Shown here: in pieces, positions 44,704 to 55,086 of the stretch | Numbering within the stretch: position 1 is the stretch's first letter | Layout: each line of letters begins with the position of its first letter | From: Paracoccus chinensis | Lineage (GTDB): Bacteria > Pseudomonadota > Alphaproteobacteria > Rhodobacterales > Rhodobacteraceae | Assembly (NCBI RefSeq): GCF_900102885.1 | Contig: NZ_FNGE01000011.1 | Coordinates: 57,898 to 121,897, forward strand | DNA: 64,000 nucleotides | Direction: 5' to 3' | Notes under the pieces: generated by a model | What the model was told of the DNA's origin: nothing | What the model saw: the letters and a program-made list of their open reading frames with translations, nothing else | The model's database searches: none | Position numbers and translations under genes: made by a program

Positions 44704-45537
44704 TCACCAGGTCGCGCGCCCCTGCATGGCGACGGGACCATCCGCGTAGGAGGTCCAGAGGCTCAGCGCCTCCCCGTCCTCGGCCGCGTTCAGCGTGAAG
44801 TCGGCGTCGTCGAACAGGGGCGAAAGGCTGCGGAACTCGAAAAGGGCAGGGCGGCGGCCGCGCAGTTTCTCGGCGAACTGGACCAGCAGGGTGGCCTGCA
44901 GGGGGCCGTGGACGATCAGGCCGGGGTAGCCCTCGACATCGCGGACGTAAGGCGCGTCGTAATGGATGCGGTGGCCGTTGAAGGTCAGGGACGAGTAGCG
45001 GAACAGGAGCGCGGCCGAGGGCTCGACCCGGCGGCGGTGGGCGCCGTAAGGGGCAGGCTCGGCGGGCTTCGCGGGGGCGGAGTCGGTGCCGCGATAGACG
45101 ATGTCCTGGCGCTCGCGGACAGCCTCGCGGCCGTTGCTGTCGATGCGGTGGTCCACGATCACGAAGCAGAGCGTGCCGGTGCGGCCGTGCTTGACGGAAA
45201 CGTCGCGGATGGTGGAACGCCGCGTGACCGTCTCGCCCACGCGGATGTCGCCGGTGAAGGCGAAGCTGCCGCCCGCCCACATCCGGCGGGGCAGGGGCAC
45301 GGGGGGCAGGAAGCCGCCGCGCGCCGGGTGGCCGTCGGGACCGAGCTGCGCCGTCGGCGCGGCAGGCGGCGCGAGGCAGAGGTGGATCATCACCGGGGCC
45401 GCGTCGCCGTCGCGGGGCTCGCCCGTGAAGTCGAAGGTCGCGTTGAAGCGGTCCACGGCGGCGGGGGTCAGCAGCTCGGATTTCGTTTCCTCGCGGCCGA
45501 TCCACTGGCGCAGGTGGTCGATGTCCAGGTCGGTCAT
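44704..45537 (-). CDS. FAS1-like/MaoC hydratase, mesaconyl- or itaconyl-CoA hydratase type
   Basis: The product has 277 residues. The N-terminal hot-dog part ([23 protein letters not shown]) and C-terminal MaoC hydratase part ([43 protein letters not shown]) form the double hot-dog of HTD2/mesaconyl-C4-CoA hydratases. The catalytic Asp/His lie in YDAPYV...HGP. The family adds water to mesaconyl-C4-CoA or itaconyl-CoA to give citramalyl-CoA. It overlaps the CoA-transferase gene by four bases. The exact substrate is inferred from context. Confidence 0.8.
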   Translation of the reverse strand: MTDLDIDHLRQWIGREETKSELLTPAAVDRFNATFDFTGEPRDGDAAPVMIHLCLAPPAAPTAQLGPDGHPARGGFLPPVPLPRRMWAGGSFAFTGDIRVGETVTRRSTIRDVSVKHGRTGTLCFVIVDHRIDSNGREAVRERQDIVYRGTDSAPAKPAEPAPYGAHRRRVEPSAALLFRYSSLTFNGHRIHYDAPYVRDVEGYPGLIVHGPLQATLLVQFAEKLRGRRPALFEFRSLSPLFDDADFTLNAAEDGEALSLWTSYADGPVAMQGRATW

Positions 45538-46622
45538 GCTGTCTCCAGTCCGGGAACGGAGCCGTAGTCGCGCATCTCGCCCGCGAAGACGGGCGCGGGG
45601 GCGGGATAGCTGACGGGGCCGTTCGGCGTGTCCACGGTGATACGCCGCAGATGCGGGTGGCGCGAGAGGCCGTCCATGTCATTGACCGTGGCGAATGCGA
45701 TGTCGGCGGCCTCGATGGCGGCGGTGGCCTCGGGCAGGCTGCGGGCGGCGAAGGCGGCGGCGACGGCCGCGTCGGTTTCCGGGCGGTTCGCCACGCGGGC
45801 GGTGTTGGTAGCAAAGCGGGGATCGCTGCCGAGACCGGGCTGGCCGAGGAAGATTTCCGCCAGCTTGCGCCATTCGCGATCGCTTTGCACCGAGATCAGC
45901 ACCTCGGCCCCGTCCCTGCAGCGGAAGACGCCGTAGGGCGCGATCGAGGGATGGGCGAGGCCCACGCGCCTGGGCGTCTGGCCGCCCTCGTGCTGCAGCA
46001 GCGGCACGGTCAGCCAGTCGGCCAGCACGTCGAACATCGACAGCGTGATCGCCGCGCCCCGGCCGGTGACGCCGCGCGCGATCAGTGCCTCGAGGATCGC
46101 GGCATGGGCGGTCGCGCCGGTGGCGATGTCCACCATGGAGATGCCGACGCGGGCGGGTTCGCCCGGGCCGCCGGTGATGGAACACAGGCCCGATTCCGCC
46201 TGGATCAGCAGGTCATAGGCCTTGCGGTCGGCCATCGGCCCGCTTTCCCCGTAGCCCGAGATCGAGCAGGTGATGAGCCTCGGCCAGTCGCGGGCCAGCC
46301 GCTCGGGCGGAAAGCCCAGCCGCCCCAGCGCGCCGGGCTTGAGGTTCTGGACCAGCACATCGGCGCCGTCGAGCAGGGCGGTCAGGGCGTCCTTGCCTTC
46401 GGGCGTGGTCAGGTCGAGGACGCGCGACTCCTTGCCGCGATTGAGCCAGACGAAATAGCTGGACTGGCCCTTGGCGACCGAGTCGTAGCCGCGGGCGAAA
46501 TCGCCCTCGGGACGCTCGATCTTGATGACGCGGGCACCCGCGTCGGCCAGCCGCGCGGTGGCAAAGGGCGCGGCCACCGCCTGTTCGATGGCGACAACGG
46601 TCAGGCCTTCGAGGGGACGCAT
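45534..46622 (-). CDS. type III (CaiB/BaiF) CoA-transferase
   Basis: A protein of 362 residues. [58 protein letters not shown] and ISGYGESGP are family III hallmarks. The likely catalytic aspartate is Asp137 in [13 protein letters not shown]. It should move CoA between a donor such as succinyl-CoA and a C4-C5 dicarboxylic acid. It is coupled to the hydratase (ATGA) and to the acyl-CoA dehydrogenase (one-base overlap). Confidence 0.88.
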   Translation of the reverse strand: MRPLEGLTVVAIEQAVAAPFATARLADAGARVIKIERPEGDFARGYDSVAKGQSSYFVWLNRGKESRVLDLTTPEGKDALTALLDGADVLVQNLKPGALGRLGFPPERLARDWPRLITCSISGYGESGPMADRKAYDLLIQAESGLCSITGGPGEPARVGISMVDIATGATAHAAILEALIARGVTGRGAAITLSMFDVLADWLTVPLLQHEGGQTPRRVGLAHPSIAPYGVFRCRDGAEVLISVQSDREWRKLAEIFLGQPGLGSDPRFATNTARVANRPETDAAVAAAFAARSLPEATAAIEAADIAFATVNDMDGLSRHPHLRRITVDTPNGPVSYPAPAPVFAGEMRDYGSVPGLETA

Positions 46623-47785
46623 CAGAAGCTCCTCGGCAGGCCGAGGACGTGCTCGGCCACATAGGACAGGATCAGGTTCGTCGAGATCGGCGCGACCTGG
46701 TAAAGGCGCGTTTCCCGGAACTTGCGTTCGACGTCGTATTCGGCGGCGAAGCCGAAGCCGCCGTGGAACTGCAGGCAGGCGTTCGCGGCCTCCCAGCTTG
46801 CTTTCGCGGCGAGATACTTGGCCATGTTGGCCTGGGCGCCGCAATCCTGGCGGGCGTCGTACAGGCGGCAGGCCTCCCAGCGCATGAGGTTGGCAGCCTC
46901 GATCTCGATGAAGCTTTCGGCGATGGGGAACTGGACGCCCTGGTTCTGGCCGATGGGGCGGCCGAAGACCGTGCGCTCGCTGGTGTATTTCGTCACGCGG
47001 TCGATGAACCAGTAGCCGTCGCCGATGCATTCGGCCGCGATCAGCGTGCGTTCCGCGTTGAGCCCGGTCAGGATGTACCTGAAGCCCTTGCCTTCCTCGC
47101 CGATCAGGCTGTCGGCCGGAATTTCCAGGTTGTCGAAGAACAGTTCGTTGGTCTCGTGGTTGACCATGTTGGGGATCGGGCGGACGGTCATGCCCCCCTT
47201 CACCGCCTCCTTCACGTCCACGAGGAAGATCGAGAGGCCCTCGGATTTCTTCCTGACCTCGGACAGGGGGGTGGTGCGGGCCAGGAGGATCATGAGGTCG
47301 GAATGCTGGACCCGGCTGATCCAGACCTTCTGGCCGTTGATCACGTAGCGGTCGCCCTTGCGGACAGCGGTGGTGCGAAGCTGGGTGGTGTCGGTGCCCG
47401 TGGTGGGCTCGGTCACGGCCATGGACTGCAGCCGCAATTCGCCCGAGGCGATCTTCGGCAGATAGGTCCGGCGCTGTTCCTCGGACCCGTGCCGGACCAG
47501 CGTGTTCATGTTGTACATCTGCCCGTGGCAGGCGCCCGAGTTGCCGCCCGAGCGGTTGATCTCCTCCATGATGACCGAGGCTTCGGCGAGGCCGAGGCCC
47601 GAGCCGCCGTATTCCTCGGGGATCAGGGCGGCCATCCAGCCGGCGCGGGTCAGGGCCTCGACGAATTCCTCGGGATAGGCGCGCTGTTCGTCCACGCGGC
47701 GGTGGTAGTCGTCGGGGAACTGCGCGCAAAGGGCGCGCACCGCGTCGCGGATGTCCTGATACTGGTCGGCGGGCTGGGCGATCAT
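46622..47785 (-). CDS. acyl-CoA dehydrogenase family protein
   Basis: A protein of 387 residues. AGGAGG precedes the ATG. The FAD/substrate signature MAVTEPTTGTDTTQLRT, KVWISRVQHSDLMILLART, and GFRYILTGLNAERTLIAAECIGDGYWFIDRVTKYTSER are typical. Where most members have YEGT with the catalytic glutamate, this one reads LYQVAPIST, so the usual base is missing or elsewhere. It is the first gene of the three-gene CoA cluster, divergent from a LysR gene over 94 bases. Confidence 0.9.
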   Translation of the reverse strand: MIAQPADQYQDIRDAVRALCAQFPDDYHRRVDEQRAYPEEFVEALTRAGWMAALIPEEYGGSGLGLAEASVIMEEINRSGGNSGACHGQMYNMNTLVRHGSEEQRRTYLPKIASGELRLQSMAVTEPTTGTDTTQLRTTAVRKGDRYVINGQKVWISRVQHSDLMILLARTTPLSEVRKKSEGLSIFLVDVKEAVKGGMTVRPIPNMVNHETNELFFDNLEIPADSLIGEEGKGFRYILTGLNAERTLIAAECIGDGYWFIDRVTKYTSERTVFGRPIGQNQGVQFPIAESFIEIEAANLMRWEACRLYDARQDCGAQANMAKYLAAKASWEAANACLQFHGGFGFAAEYDVERKFRETRLYQVAPISTNLILSYVAEHVLGLPRSF

Positions 47786-47879
47786 CGCGGGCCTCCTGTC
47801 GCTGGGCGGCAGATTAGGGCTGGCGAGAGCGATAAGCCAAATACATGATGCGTCTGCCCGCCATAACGGAGCGATATGG

Positions 47880-48833
47880 ATGATCGAGTTGCGGCAGCTG
47901 CGCTATTTCCTGGCGATCGTCGAGCAGGGCAGCCTGACGCGCGCGGCCGAGGTGCTGCGCGTCGCCCAGCCCGCCCTGTCGGGCCACGTGCGGCGGATGG
48001 AAGCGCATCTGGGCACGGCGTTGCTGCTGCGCACGCCGAAGGGGGTGCAGCCGACGGAAGCCGGGCAGGCGCTGGCGCGGCACGCGCGGCTGATGCTGGA
48101 CCAGCTGGCTCTAGCCGAGGAGGAGATCCGGGGTCAGCGCGACGACCCGGCGGGGCTGGTGCGGCTGGGGCTGCCGGGGACCATTGGGCAGATCCTCGCC
48201 GTGCCGCTGATCCGGGCGGTCCGCGCCCGTCATCCCCGGATCGAACTGCGCGTGGCCGAGGCGATGAGCGGCTTCGTGCTGGACTGGCTGGAGGCAGGGC
48301 GCATCGACATCGCCGTGCTGTACGAGGAGGCCGGCGGGCGGGGCATCCTGACCGAGCGGCTGCTGGAGGAGGAACTGGTGGTCATCGGCGCGCCCGCGCG
48401 GGCCGCCGAGATGCCGGACGGGGCGCTGCCATTGGTCACGGCGCTGCGGGCCGGGCTGATCCTGCCCGGCGACGGCCACGGGCTGCGCGCGCTGCTGGAC
48501 GCGCAGGCGGCCACCCTGGGCCAGCCGCTCGCGACGCTGATCGACGTCGATTCCTACCAGAACATCAAGGCGCTGGTGGCCGAGGGGATGGGCTGGTCGA
48601 TCCTGCCGCGCAACGCGGTCGCGGCCGAGGCGGCGCAGGGCGCGCTGCAGGTCTGGCCGATCCGCGACCCGCAGTTGCGCCGCCACGTGCACCTGGCCCA
48701 TGCCGCGCGGCGCCCGGTGACGGGCGCGGTCGCGGCGGTGCTGGGACTGGCGCGCGACACGCTGCGCGGCCTGGTGCGGGACGGCGCCTGGACAGGGGCG
48801 GTGCTGGTCGGAGAGGCCGGCGCGGAGGGCTGA
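47880..48833 (+). CDS. LysR-family transcriptional regulator
   Basis: A protein of 317 residues with the N-terminal winged helix (MIELRQLRYFLAIVEQGSLTRAAEVLRVAQPALSGHVRRME) and a periplasmic-binding-like effector domain (VRLGLPGTIGQILAVPLIRAVRARHPRIELRVAE, GLGWSILPRN-like sequence). CGGAG lies eight bases before the ATG. Being divergent from the acyl-CoA dehydrogenase-CoA-transferase-hydratase genes, it very likely controls them from the shared 94-base region. Confidence 0.93.
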   Translation: MIELRQLRYFLAIVEQGSLTRAAEVLRVAQPALSGHVRRMEAHLGTALLLRTPKGVQPTEAGQALARHARLMLDQLALAEEEIRGQRDDPAGLVRLGLPGTIGQILAVPLIRAVRARHPRIELRVAEAMSGFVLDWLEAGRIDIAVLYEEAGGRGILTERLLEEELVVIGAPARAAEMPDGALPLVTALRAGLILPGDGHGLRALLDAQAATLGQPLATLIDVDSYQNIKALVAEGMGWSILPRNAVAAEAAQGALQVWPIRDPQLRRHVHLAHAARRPVTGAVAAVLGLARDTLRGLVRDGAWTGAVLVGEAGAEG

Positions 48834-48859
48834 GCCGGTCTTCCCGACCAAGTCTGCGC

Positions 48860-49387
48860 TCAGGCGGCGATCCGCTCCACCACCAGGTTGGCGTTGGTGT
48901 AGACGCAGATGTCGGCCGCGATGGCCATGGCGCGGCGGGCGACCGTCTCGGCGTCGAGGTTGCTTTCCATCAGCCCCCGCGCCGCCGCGAGCGCGAAGTT
49001 CCCGCCCGAGCCGATGGCGGCCACGTCATGTTCCGGTTCCAGCACGTCGCCCGCGCCGGTCACGACATAGACCTGCGCACCGTCGGTGACGATCAGCATG
49101 GCTTCCAGGTTGCGCAGGTACTTGTCGGTGCGCCAGTCCTTGGCCAGTTCGACGCAGGCGCGCTGCAACTGGCCCGGCGCGGATTCCAGCTTGCGCTCCA
49201 GCCGTTCCAGCAGGGTGAAGGCGTCGGCGGTCGAGCCCGCGAAGCCCACCACCACGTCGCGCCCGCCGGGCGACAGGCGGCGGACCTTGCGCGCCGTGCC
49301 CTTCATCACCGTCTGGCCCACGCTGACCTGCCCGTCGCCCGCGACGACGACCTCATTGCCGCGGCGCACCGCCAGGATCGTGGTCAT
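48860..49387 (-). CDS. hslV: ATP-dependent protease proteolytic subunit HslV
   Basis: A protein of 175 residues. After the initiator Met the catalytic N-terminal Thr2 is followed by [36 protein letters not shown], and [16 protein letters not shown] is the conserved inner strand. It forms the two-ring dodecamer capped by HslU. It is separated from hslU by the CoA cluster and the LysR gene. A candidate RpoH-type promoter lies 34-61 bases upstream. Confidence 0.97.
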   Translation of the reverse strand: MTTILAVRRGNEVVVAGDGQVSVGQTVMKGTARKVRRLSPGGRDVVVGFAGSTADAFTLLERLERKLESAPGQLQRACVELAKDWRTDKYLRNLEAMLIVTDGAQVYVVTGAGDVLEPEHDVAAIGSGGNFALAAARGLMESNLDAETVARRAMAIAADICVYTNANLVVERIAA

Positions 49388-49420
49388 GCTGTCTTCCCCT
49401 TCTTGGTCTTGCGGGCCCCA

Positions 49421-49448
49421 GATATGGGCGCGCGCCCGCTTCCGCAAC
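49421..49448 (-). promoter_or_regulatory. candidate heat-shock (RpoH) promoter of hslV
   Basis: On the minus strand GTTG (49448-49445) is followed after 16 bases by CCCATATC (49428-49421). This resembles the alphaproteobacterial RpoH pattern CTTG ... CCCATNT, with one mismatch in the -35. The gene behind it is a classical heat-shock gene. Confidence 0.4.
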
Positions 49449-49474
49449 GCGGGCGCGCCGATTACGCTGCCGCC

Positions 49475-50377
49475 ATGCCGCCGCCCCCCACCCTTCGCGT
49501 CTATCTTCACGGGCAGATGCTGCGCACGGCGCGGGCGGGGACCTTTCCGGCGATGGCCGTGCTGGCGCGTGCGGTCCAGGCGCAGGGCTGGCGCGTACTG
49601 TTCGAGCGCGCCTCGCCGCACGCGCAGGACAACCCGCCCCCTCCGGGCGACTACGCGTTGCTTCACATGAAGCAGCCCCGCCATCCCCGCACCCTGACCC
49701 TGCGCCGCGCCTATCATTATCCCTTCTGGCGCATCGAGCCCGTGGCCGAGCGGTGGCGCTTTGCCGTGGCGCAGGCGCGGTTCGACCCCGACGCGGTGGA
49801 TGCCGAGGAGGCCGCCGCCTTCGTCCGCCGCTTGCGCGCCCGCGTCCTGCCGGGTCCCGAGCCCCGGCGCGGGGATCACGTCCTTGTGCCGCTGCAGGGC
49901 CACCTGCGCCGCACCCGGTCCTTCCAGACCATGAGCCCCATCGAGATGCTGGAGGCGGTCTGCCGCACCAGTCGCCCGGTGGTGGCGACGCTCCATCCGT
50001 CCGAAAGCTACGATGCCGCCGACCATGCCGCGCTGGACCGGCTGGCGGCCCGGCATCCGAAGCTGGTGCTGGGTGGCGATACCATGGCGTTGCTGCGGGA
50101 CTGCGCCTTTGTCGCCACCCAGAACAGTGCGGTCGCCTTCGATGGCATGATCCTGGGCAAGCCTGCGGTCCTGTTCGCGCAGATCGACTTTCACCACGTG
50201 GCCCTGAACGTGGCCGACCTGGGTGCCGGGGCCGCGCTGGCCCGGGCGGCCAAGGCCTCTCCCCCGCTCGACCGCTATGTTCACTGGTTCCTCAAGTCGC
50301 AGGCGATCGACGCGCAGGCGCCCAACGCGGACGCGCGGATGCTGGCGGCCATGCGCCGGGGCGGCTGGCCGCTGTAG
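49475..50377 (+). CDS. capsule-synthesis-like (KpsS/KpsC-type) protein
   Basis: A 300-residue protein. The C-terminal half reads like the capsular polysaccharide synthesis family: [79 protein letters not shown]. These are nucleotide-sugar glycosyltransferase-like segments. The N-terminal half has [10 protein letters not shown] and [10 protein letters not shown]. Members such as KpsS/KpsC add Kdo linkers to phospholipid. No other capsule gene is adjacent, so its acceptor is unknown. It is divergent from hslV. Confidence 0.68.
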   Translation: MPPPPTLRVYLHGQMLRTARAGTFPAMAVLARAVQAQGWRVLFERASPHAQDNPPPPGDYALLHMKQPRHPRTLTLRRAYHYPFWRIEPVAERWRFAVAQARFDPDAVDAEEAAAFVRRLRARVLPGPEPRRGDHVLVPLQGHLRRTRSFQTMSPIEMLEAVCRTSRPVVATLHPSESYDAADHAALDRLAARHPKLVLGGDTMALLRDCAFVATQNSAVAFDGMILGKPAVLFAQIDFHHVALNVADLGAGAALARAAKASPPLDRYVHWFLKSQAIDAQAPNADARMLAAMRRGGWPL

Positions 50378-50446
50378 GACCTGAGGGGTTGCGCCCGACC
50401 CGACCCTTGCCCAAAGTCCGCGCGATCGAGCGGTGCGGGGACAGGC

Positions 50447-51658
50447 ATGTCGGACAGGGTGGTGATCGTGGGCGCGGGGCAGGGGGGCCTGCAGGTCGCG
50501 GCCAGCCTGCGGCAGGAAGGCTTCGCCGGACCCGTCACGCTGCTCGGGGACGAGCCCGGCCTGCCCTACCAGCGGCCGCCGCTGAGCAAGGCCTACATGA
50601 AGGACGGTGACGAAAGCCGGCTGGCGCTGAAGCCCGCCTCGTTTTTCGAAACGGCCGGCATCGATTACCGTCCCGGCATCATTGTCGCCGGGATCGACCG
50701 GCCGGCGGGCGAGGTGGTGCTGGACAATGGCGAGCGGCTGGGCTTCGATCATCTCGTGCTGGCGACCGGCGCGCGCAACCTGCGCCCGCCGCTGCCCGGG
50801 ATCGACCTGCCCGGCGTGCACGAGCTGCGCGGCTTGGCCGATGCCGCCCGGCTGCGCGCCATGGCCGAGGGCGTCCGCCGCGCCGCGGTGATCGGGGGCG
50901 GCTTCATCGGGCTCGAGTTTGCGGCCGTCGCCGCCGCGCGCGGCATCCATGTCACCGTGATCGAGGCCGCCGACCGGCTGATGTCCCGTGCCGTGACGCC
51001 GCCGATCTCGCAGCGCTTCCTGGACTTCCATCGCGCGGCGGGGGTCGATGTCCGCCTGGGCGCGCTCGGCACCGCCGTCCTGGGCGGCAGGGCGGCCGAG
51101 GGCGTCGCGCTGGCCGATGGTCAGGAGGTCGCGGCCGATCTCGTCCTGCTGGCCGTGGGCGTCCGCCCGAACATGGAACTTGCCGCCGAAGCCGGGCTTG
51201 CGGTCGCCAACGGCATCGTCGTCGACGGACACCTGCGCACGAGCGACCCGCGCATCTTCGCCATCGGCGATTGCGCGAACTTCCCGCTGGGGGGGATCGC
51301 CACGCGGCTGGAATCGGTGCAGGCGGCGGTCGATCACGCCCGCCATGTCGCCCGCACGATCACCGGGGCCGGGCAGCCGCCCTATGACGCGCTGCCTTGG
51401 TTCTGGTCGGACCAGGGGCCGCTCAAGCTGCAGATCGCGGGGTTGTCCACCGGCTGGGACGATACCCATGTCCTGACCGACGCCACGGGCGCGGTGGATA
51501 CGGTGCTGGCCTTCCGCGACGAGCGGCTGATCGCGGTCGAAGCGGTGAATCAGGCCGGGCGGCACATGGCCGCGCGCAAGCTGCTGGCGGGCGCGCCGGT
51601 CATGTGGGACCGGCTGCAGGGGCTGGACTGGGACCTGCGGGCGGCGCTGGCGGCCTAG
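50447..51658 (+). CDS. FAD-dependent ferredoxin reductase (rhodocoxin/putidaredoxin reductase type)
   Basis: A protein of 403 residues. FAD motif [18 protein letters not shown], active region [16 protein letters not shown] motif [21 protein letters not shown] and FAD-ribityl motif [11 protein letters not shown]. The C-terminal domain has [11 protein letters not shown]. It passes electrons from NADH to a 2Fe-2S ferredoxin that serves a P450 or dioxygenase. No partner is nearby. Its stop codon TAG overlaps the stop of the convergent yhaN gene in the palindrome CTAG. Confidence 0.92.
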   Translation: MSDRVVIVGAGQGGLQVAASLRQEGFAGPVTLLGDEPGLPYQRPPLSKAYMKDGDESRLALKPASFFETAGIDYRPGIIVAGIDRPAGEVVLDNGERLGFDHLVLATGARNLRPPLPGIDLPGVHELRGLADAARLRAMAEGVRRAAVIGGGFIGLEFAAVAAARGIHVTVIEAADRLMSRAVTPPISQRFLDFHRAAGVDVRLGALGTAVLGGRAAEGVALADGQEVAADLVLLAVGVRPNMELAAEAGLAVANGIVVDGHLRTSDPRIFAIGDCANFPLGGIATRLESVQAAVDHARHVARTITGAGQPPYDALPWFWSDQGPLKLQIAGLSTGWDDTHVLTDATGAVDTVLAFRDERLIAVEAVNQAGRHMAARKLLAGAPVMWDRLQGLDWDLRAALAA

Positions 51659-54600
51659 GGGCCGAGTTCCAGGATACGGGCCTCGGGGCAGGCCTCGCGC
51701 GCCAGTTCGCAGACATGGCGGTGGTGGGTCAGGTAGATCACCTGTCCCGACCGCGACATCTCGGCCAGCGCCCTCAGCGCCAGTCGGGTGCGGGTGTCGT
51801 CAAAGGTTTCCATGATGTCGTCGGCGATCACCGGCACCGGCCCATGCGCCCCCGTCCATTCGTGGAAGCCCGCGATGCGCAGCGCGAGGTAAAGCTGGAA
51901 GCGCGTGCCCTTGGACAGCGCCCCCGGCTCCTTGGACCCGCCATCCGCCGCGACGGCGATCAGCCGCTCGGTTCCCTCGCCCGGCTGTGAGGTCAGGCCC
52001 CGGTAGGCGCCGCCCGTGATGGCGGCAAAGGCGTCCGAGGCGCGGGCCATCATCCCGCTGCGGTGGTGGTCGCGATAGCTGCGCAGCGCGTGGTCCGTGG
52101 CGATCACCCCCGCCCGCAGGCGCAGCCAGGCACGGGCCTCCTCCTCGATCCCGATCAGCAGGGCGCGGCGGCGGGCCTCGATCCTCGCCACGCGGTCGTC
52201 GCCCGTGACCGCGTCCAGCGCGTGGCGGGCGGCGTAAAGGGCGGCGCGGGCGGATTCCAGCCGCCCCTCGGTCTCGGCCTGAGCATCCTCGGCCCGGACC
52301 AAGGCCGCGCGCAATTCGTCGGGTGTGGTGCCGGAAAGGCGCGCGCGCGCCTCATCCAGCGAGGGGACACCCAGAGCGGCGCGGATCTGCGCATCCAGGC
52401 GTGCGGCGCGGTCGCGCAGTTCGGCGCGGCGGGCGATGCGGGCCAGCGCCGCCTGGGCATGGGTCAGGTCCGGGGCGCCCAGATGGGCGGTGATGGTCGC
52501 CGCCTCAACGTCCAGCCGCGCGCGGCGCTGGGCCAGTGCATGGCGGGCAGCATCTGCCCGGGCGAGGTCCTCAGCCAGCGTCGCGCGGCGCTCGGCCGTG
52601 CGGCGGGCCTCGGCCAGCCGGGCAGCGGCGACGGCGTGGCGGGCCAGCGGGTCGCCGGGGGGCAGGTCCAGCGCGCTGGCCAGCGCGTCCACGGCGTCTG
52701 CAAAACGGTGCTGGTCCTCCTGCATGGCCTCGGTGCGGTGGCGCAGGTCCTCGGTCACGGCCAGTGCTGCACCAAGCTCTCGCAACGGGGACAGCAGGGC
52801 GCGCAGCCGGGCGGCATCGGGCGGGGCCTCGGCCAGGAAGGTCGGGGCGCAGGCCTCGGTCAGGGTGCGCTGCCAGTCGTCCAGCGCCCGCCGCGCCGCC
52901 GCCTCGGCTTGCCGGCGGGCGGCGAGTTCCCGCGTCAGGCGCAGCCGTTCGGCCCGGCGCGCGGCCTCCGCCTCGTGGCGGTCGAGCAAGCGCTGGGCTT
53001 GGGCGGCAAGCGCGCGCAACTCGCCCTCGGGGGTTTCGCCTGCGGCCTCCAGTTGGGTGCGCAAGGCCTCCTCGGCCTGTGCCGCTTCGGCTTCGGCACG
53101 CTCGGCGGCGCGGGCGGCAGCCTCGGCCTCGTCGGCAAGGTTCAGCGCCCGCTCGTGCCGGGCAAGCCAGCCGGACAGGTCCGCCAGAGGATCGGCCGGG
53201 TCGCGGCCGGGCAGGATCGCGCCCGCGCGGGCGGCCAGGGTGGCGCGCAACTCGGCCAGCGCCGCCTCGGCAACTGCGAGATCGCGCGCGGCGGCCTCGG
53301 CCAGCCGCTCGGCCGTCGCGGCATCCTCGCGCGCGCCGTGAAGCCGGCCGATGTCGGCGGCGCGGTCCAGTTGGGCGGACACGGCGCGGTCATGCGCCTC
53401 CATCGTCTCGGCAAAGGCGCGGGCGGTTGCGGCGTCCATCGCCGCCAGATGCGCTTCCCATGCCGCGTCCCGGCGGGCGCGGCTTTCGGCCACCCGCTGC
53501 GGATCGGCGGGGCCGATGCTGTCGGCAAGCCCGTCACGCTCGGCCGCCCGGCGCCGCGCTTCCCCGGCCCGGTCGGCGGCCACGCGGGCTGCCGTGTCGC
53601 GCACGGCGGTGGCAGCGTCGAGCCGCGCCGCCCAGGTCCCCAGCCGCTCGGTCGAAGGCACTTCAAGCGCCCGCAGCGTAGCCGCGTCGCCCTTCCAAGG
53701 CGCCAGCCGTGCCAGTGCCGCATCAAGGCGGGCGGCAGCCTCGGCGGCATTGGCTAGCGCCTCATCGCGCCGGCCCGCCAGATCGGCGCGGCGCAGGGGC
53801 GCTAGCGCCTCGCGCAGTGCTGTTGTGCCGTCCTCCGCGCCCTCGTCGTCCAAGGGGCCGCCCGCCGCCGCAAGCTCGTCCACCCGCGCCGCCACCTCGG
53901 CCCGGGCCGAGGCGAGCCGCGCCGACAGCCCCTCATGCGCCGTCATCAGCTCGGCCAGCCGGTCGAGCGTCCCGGCGCCGACCTCCAGACTTGCGGGATC
54001 CGCGTCGGGCAGGATCTGGCGACCCAGTCCCTCGATCCGCTGGCGGGCGGCGGCAAGCTCCTGCAGGCGGCGGGGCAAGTCGTCGCGCGCGGCGATCCAG
54101 CGCGCCTTGAGGTCCTCGTCGAAGCCCGCGGCCTCGGCCTGCGCCAGCGCCGTGTCGTCGGGCACCAGCGCCGCCAGCGCGGCACACAATGCCTGCCGCC
54201 GCTCGGCGTCCAAGGCGGCTTCGGTCCGCAGCGCCACGTCGTCGGCTTGCAGCGCGGCCACCCGCGCGGGCCAGGCCGGGGGCACGTCGGGCAGTTCCTC
54301 CAGCGGCGCAAGCTCCGCGTCGATGGCGCTCCATTCGGCCAGCCAGGGCAGCGCCTCCAGCGCAGCTTTCGCGGCCTCGCGAGCAGCGGCGGCGCGCGCA
54401 TGGGCCTCGGCTGCGGCGTCGCGCTCGGCCTCGGCCTTGTCGGCCGTCTGCCGCCGCGCACGGTGCTCGGCCGCCTGCACGTCCAGCGCCTTGCGTTCGG
54501 CCACGAGCGCCTCCAACTCGCCGCGCATGTCCTTGAGGGTGCCTTTACGGGCGGATTTCTTGTAGAAGGCGTCTGCCTCGGCACGCAGGCCGTCCAGCCT

Positions 54601-55086
54601 GTCGCCCAGTTCCGCCAGCCCCGCGCTGGCCGAAAACAGAAGCTGGCCGAGGTTGCCCTTGCTGGACAGGATCAGCTCGCCTCCGTCCTCCATGCTGCCC
54701 GCGTCAAGCGCGAACATGTCGGCGCAGTCCTTCCGCTCGATCCCGCCGAGCGCCGCCCGCAGCATCCCGTCGGACACGGGCCGCCCGGCGGGATCGAGCA
54801 GGGACTCGCGGGTCTTCTTGACGCGAACGAGTTCCCGCTGGCCATCCGGCAGGTCCAGCACCGCCCCGATCCGCAGCGCGTCATAGGGATGCAGGAAGTT
54901 GTAGCTGCTGCGCGCGTGGATGCCGAAGAGCAGGTCCAGCCAGGCGTTCAACAGGGTGGACTTGCCCGCCTCGTTCGGCCCGTGGACGATGTGCAGGTCG
55001 GGCCGGCCCGGCTCCGCTGCCCCGAAGTCCAGGCTGCGGTCGGTAAAGCGCCCGTAGCGCGTCAGGTCCAGTCGGCGCAGCCGCAT
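51655..55086 (-). CDS. YhaN-like SMC/Rad50-type AAA ATPase
   Basis: A protein of 1143 residues. The N-terminal ATPase half carries [18 protein letters not shown] and Walker [10 protein letters not shown] (36-44), and has the YhaN-typical [21 protein letters not shown]. Most of the middle (about 180-1000) is Ala/Glu/Arg-rich coiled coil. The C-terminal half contains the signature region [17 protein letters not shown] and Walker [15 protein letters not shown], followed by QVIYLTHH. Together with the preceding phosphoesterase gene, which it overlaps by one base, it should form an SbcCD/Mre11-Rad50-like complex for DNA-end processing. Confidence 0.93.
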   Translation of the reverse strand: MRLRRLDLTRYGRFTDRSLDFGAAEPGRPDLHIVHGPNEAGKSTLLNAWLDLLFGIHARSSYNFLHPYDALRIGAVLDLPDGQRELVRVKKTRESLLDPAGRPVSDGMLRAALGGIERKDCADMFALDAGSMEDGGELILSSKGNLGQLLFSASAGLAELGDRLDGLRAEADAFYKKSARKGTLKDMRGELEALVAERKALDVQAAEHRARRQTADKAEAERDAAAEAHARAAAAREAAKAALEALPWLAEWSAIDAELAPLEELPDVPPAWPARVAALQADDVALRTEAALDAERRQALCAALAALVPDDTALAQAEAAGFDEDLKARWIAARDDLPRRLQELAAARQRIEGLGRQILPDADPASLEVGAGTLDRLAELMTAHEGLSARLASARAEVAARVDELAAAGGPLDDEGAEDGTTALREALAPLRRADLAGRRDEALANAAEAAARLDAALARLAPWKGDAATLRALEVPSTERLGTWAARLDAATAVRDTAARVAADRAGEARRRAAERDGLADSIGPADPQRVAESRARRDAAWEAHLAAMDAATARAFAETMEAHDRAVSAQLDRAADIGRLHGAREDAATAERLAEAAARDLAVAEAALAELRATLAARAGAILPGRDPADPLADLSGWLARHERALNLADEAEAAARAAERAEAEAAQAEEALRTQLEAAGETPEGELRALAAQAQRLLDRHEAEAARRAERLRLTRELAARRQAEAAARRALDDWQRTLTEACAPTFLAEAPPDAARLRALLSPLRELGAALAVTEDLRHRTEAMQEDQHRFADAVDALASALDLPPGDPLARHAVAAARLAEARRTAERRATLAEDLARADAARHALAQRRARLDVEAATITAHLGAPDLTHAQAALARIARRAELRDRAARLDAQIRAALGVPSLDEARARLSGTTPDELRAALVRAEDAQAETEGRLESARAALYAARHALDAVTGDDRVARIEARRRALLIGIEEEARAWLRLRAGVIATDHALRSYRDHHRSGMMARASDAFAAITGGAYRGLTSQPGEGTERLIAVAADGGSKEPGALSKGTRFQLYLALRIAGFHEWTGAHGPVPVIADDIMETFDDTRTRLALRALAEMSRSGQVIYLTHHRHVCELAREACPEARILELGP

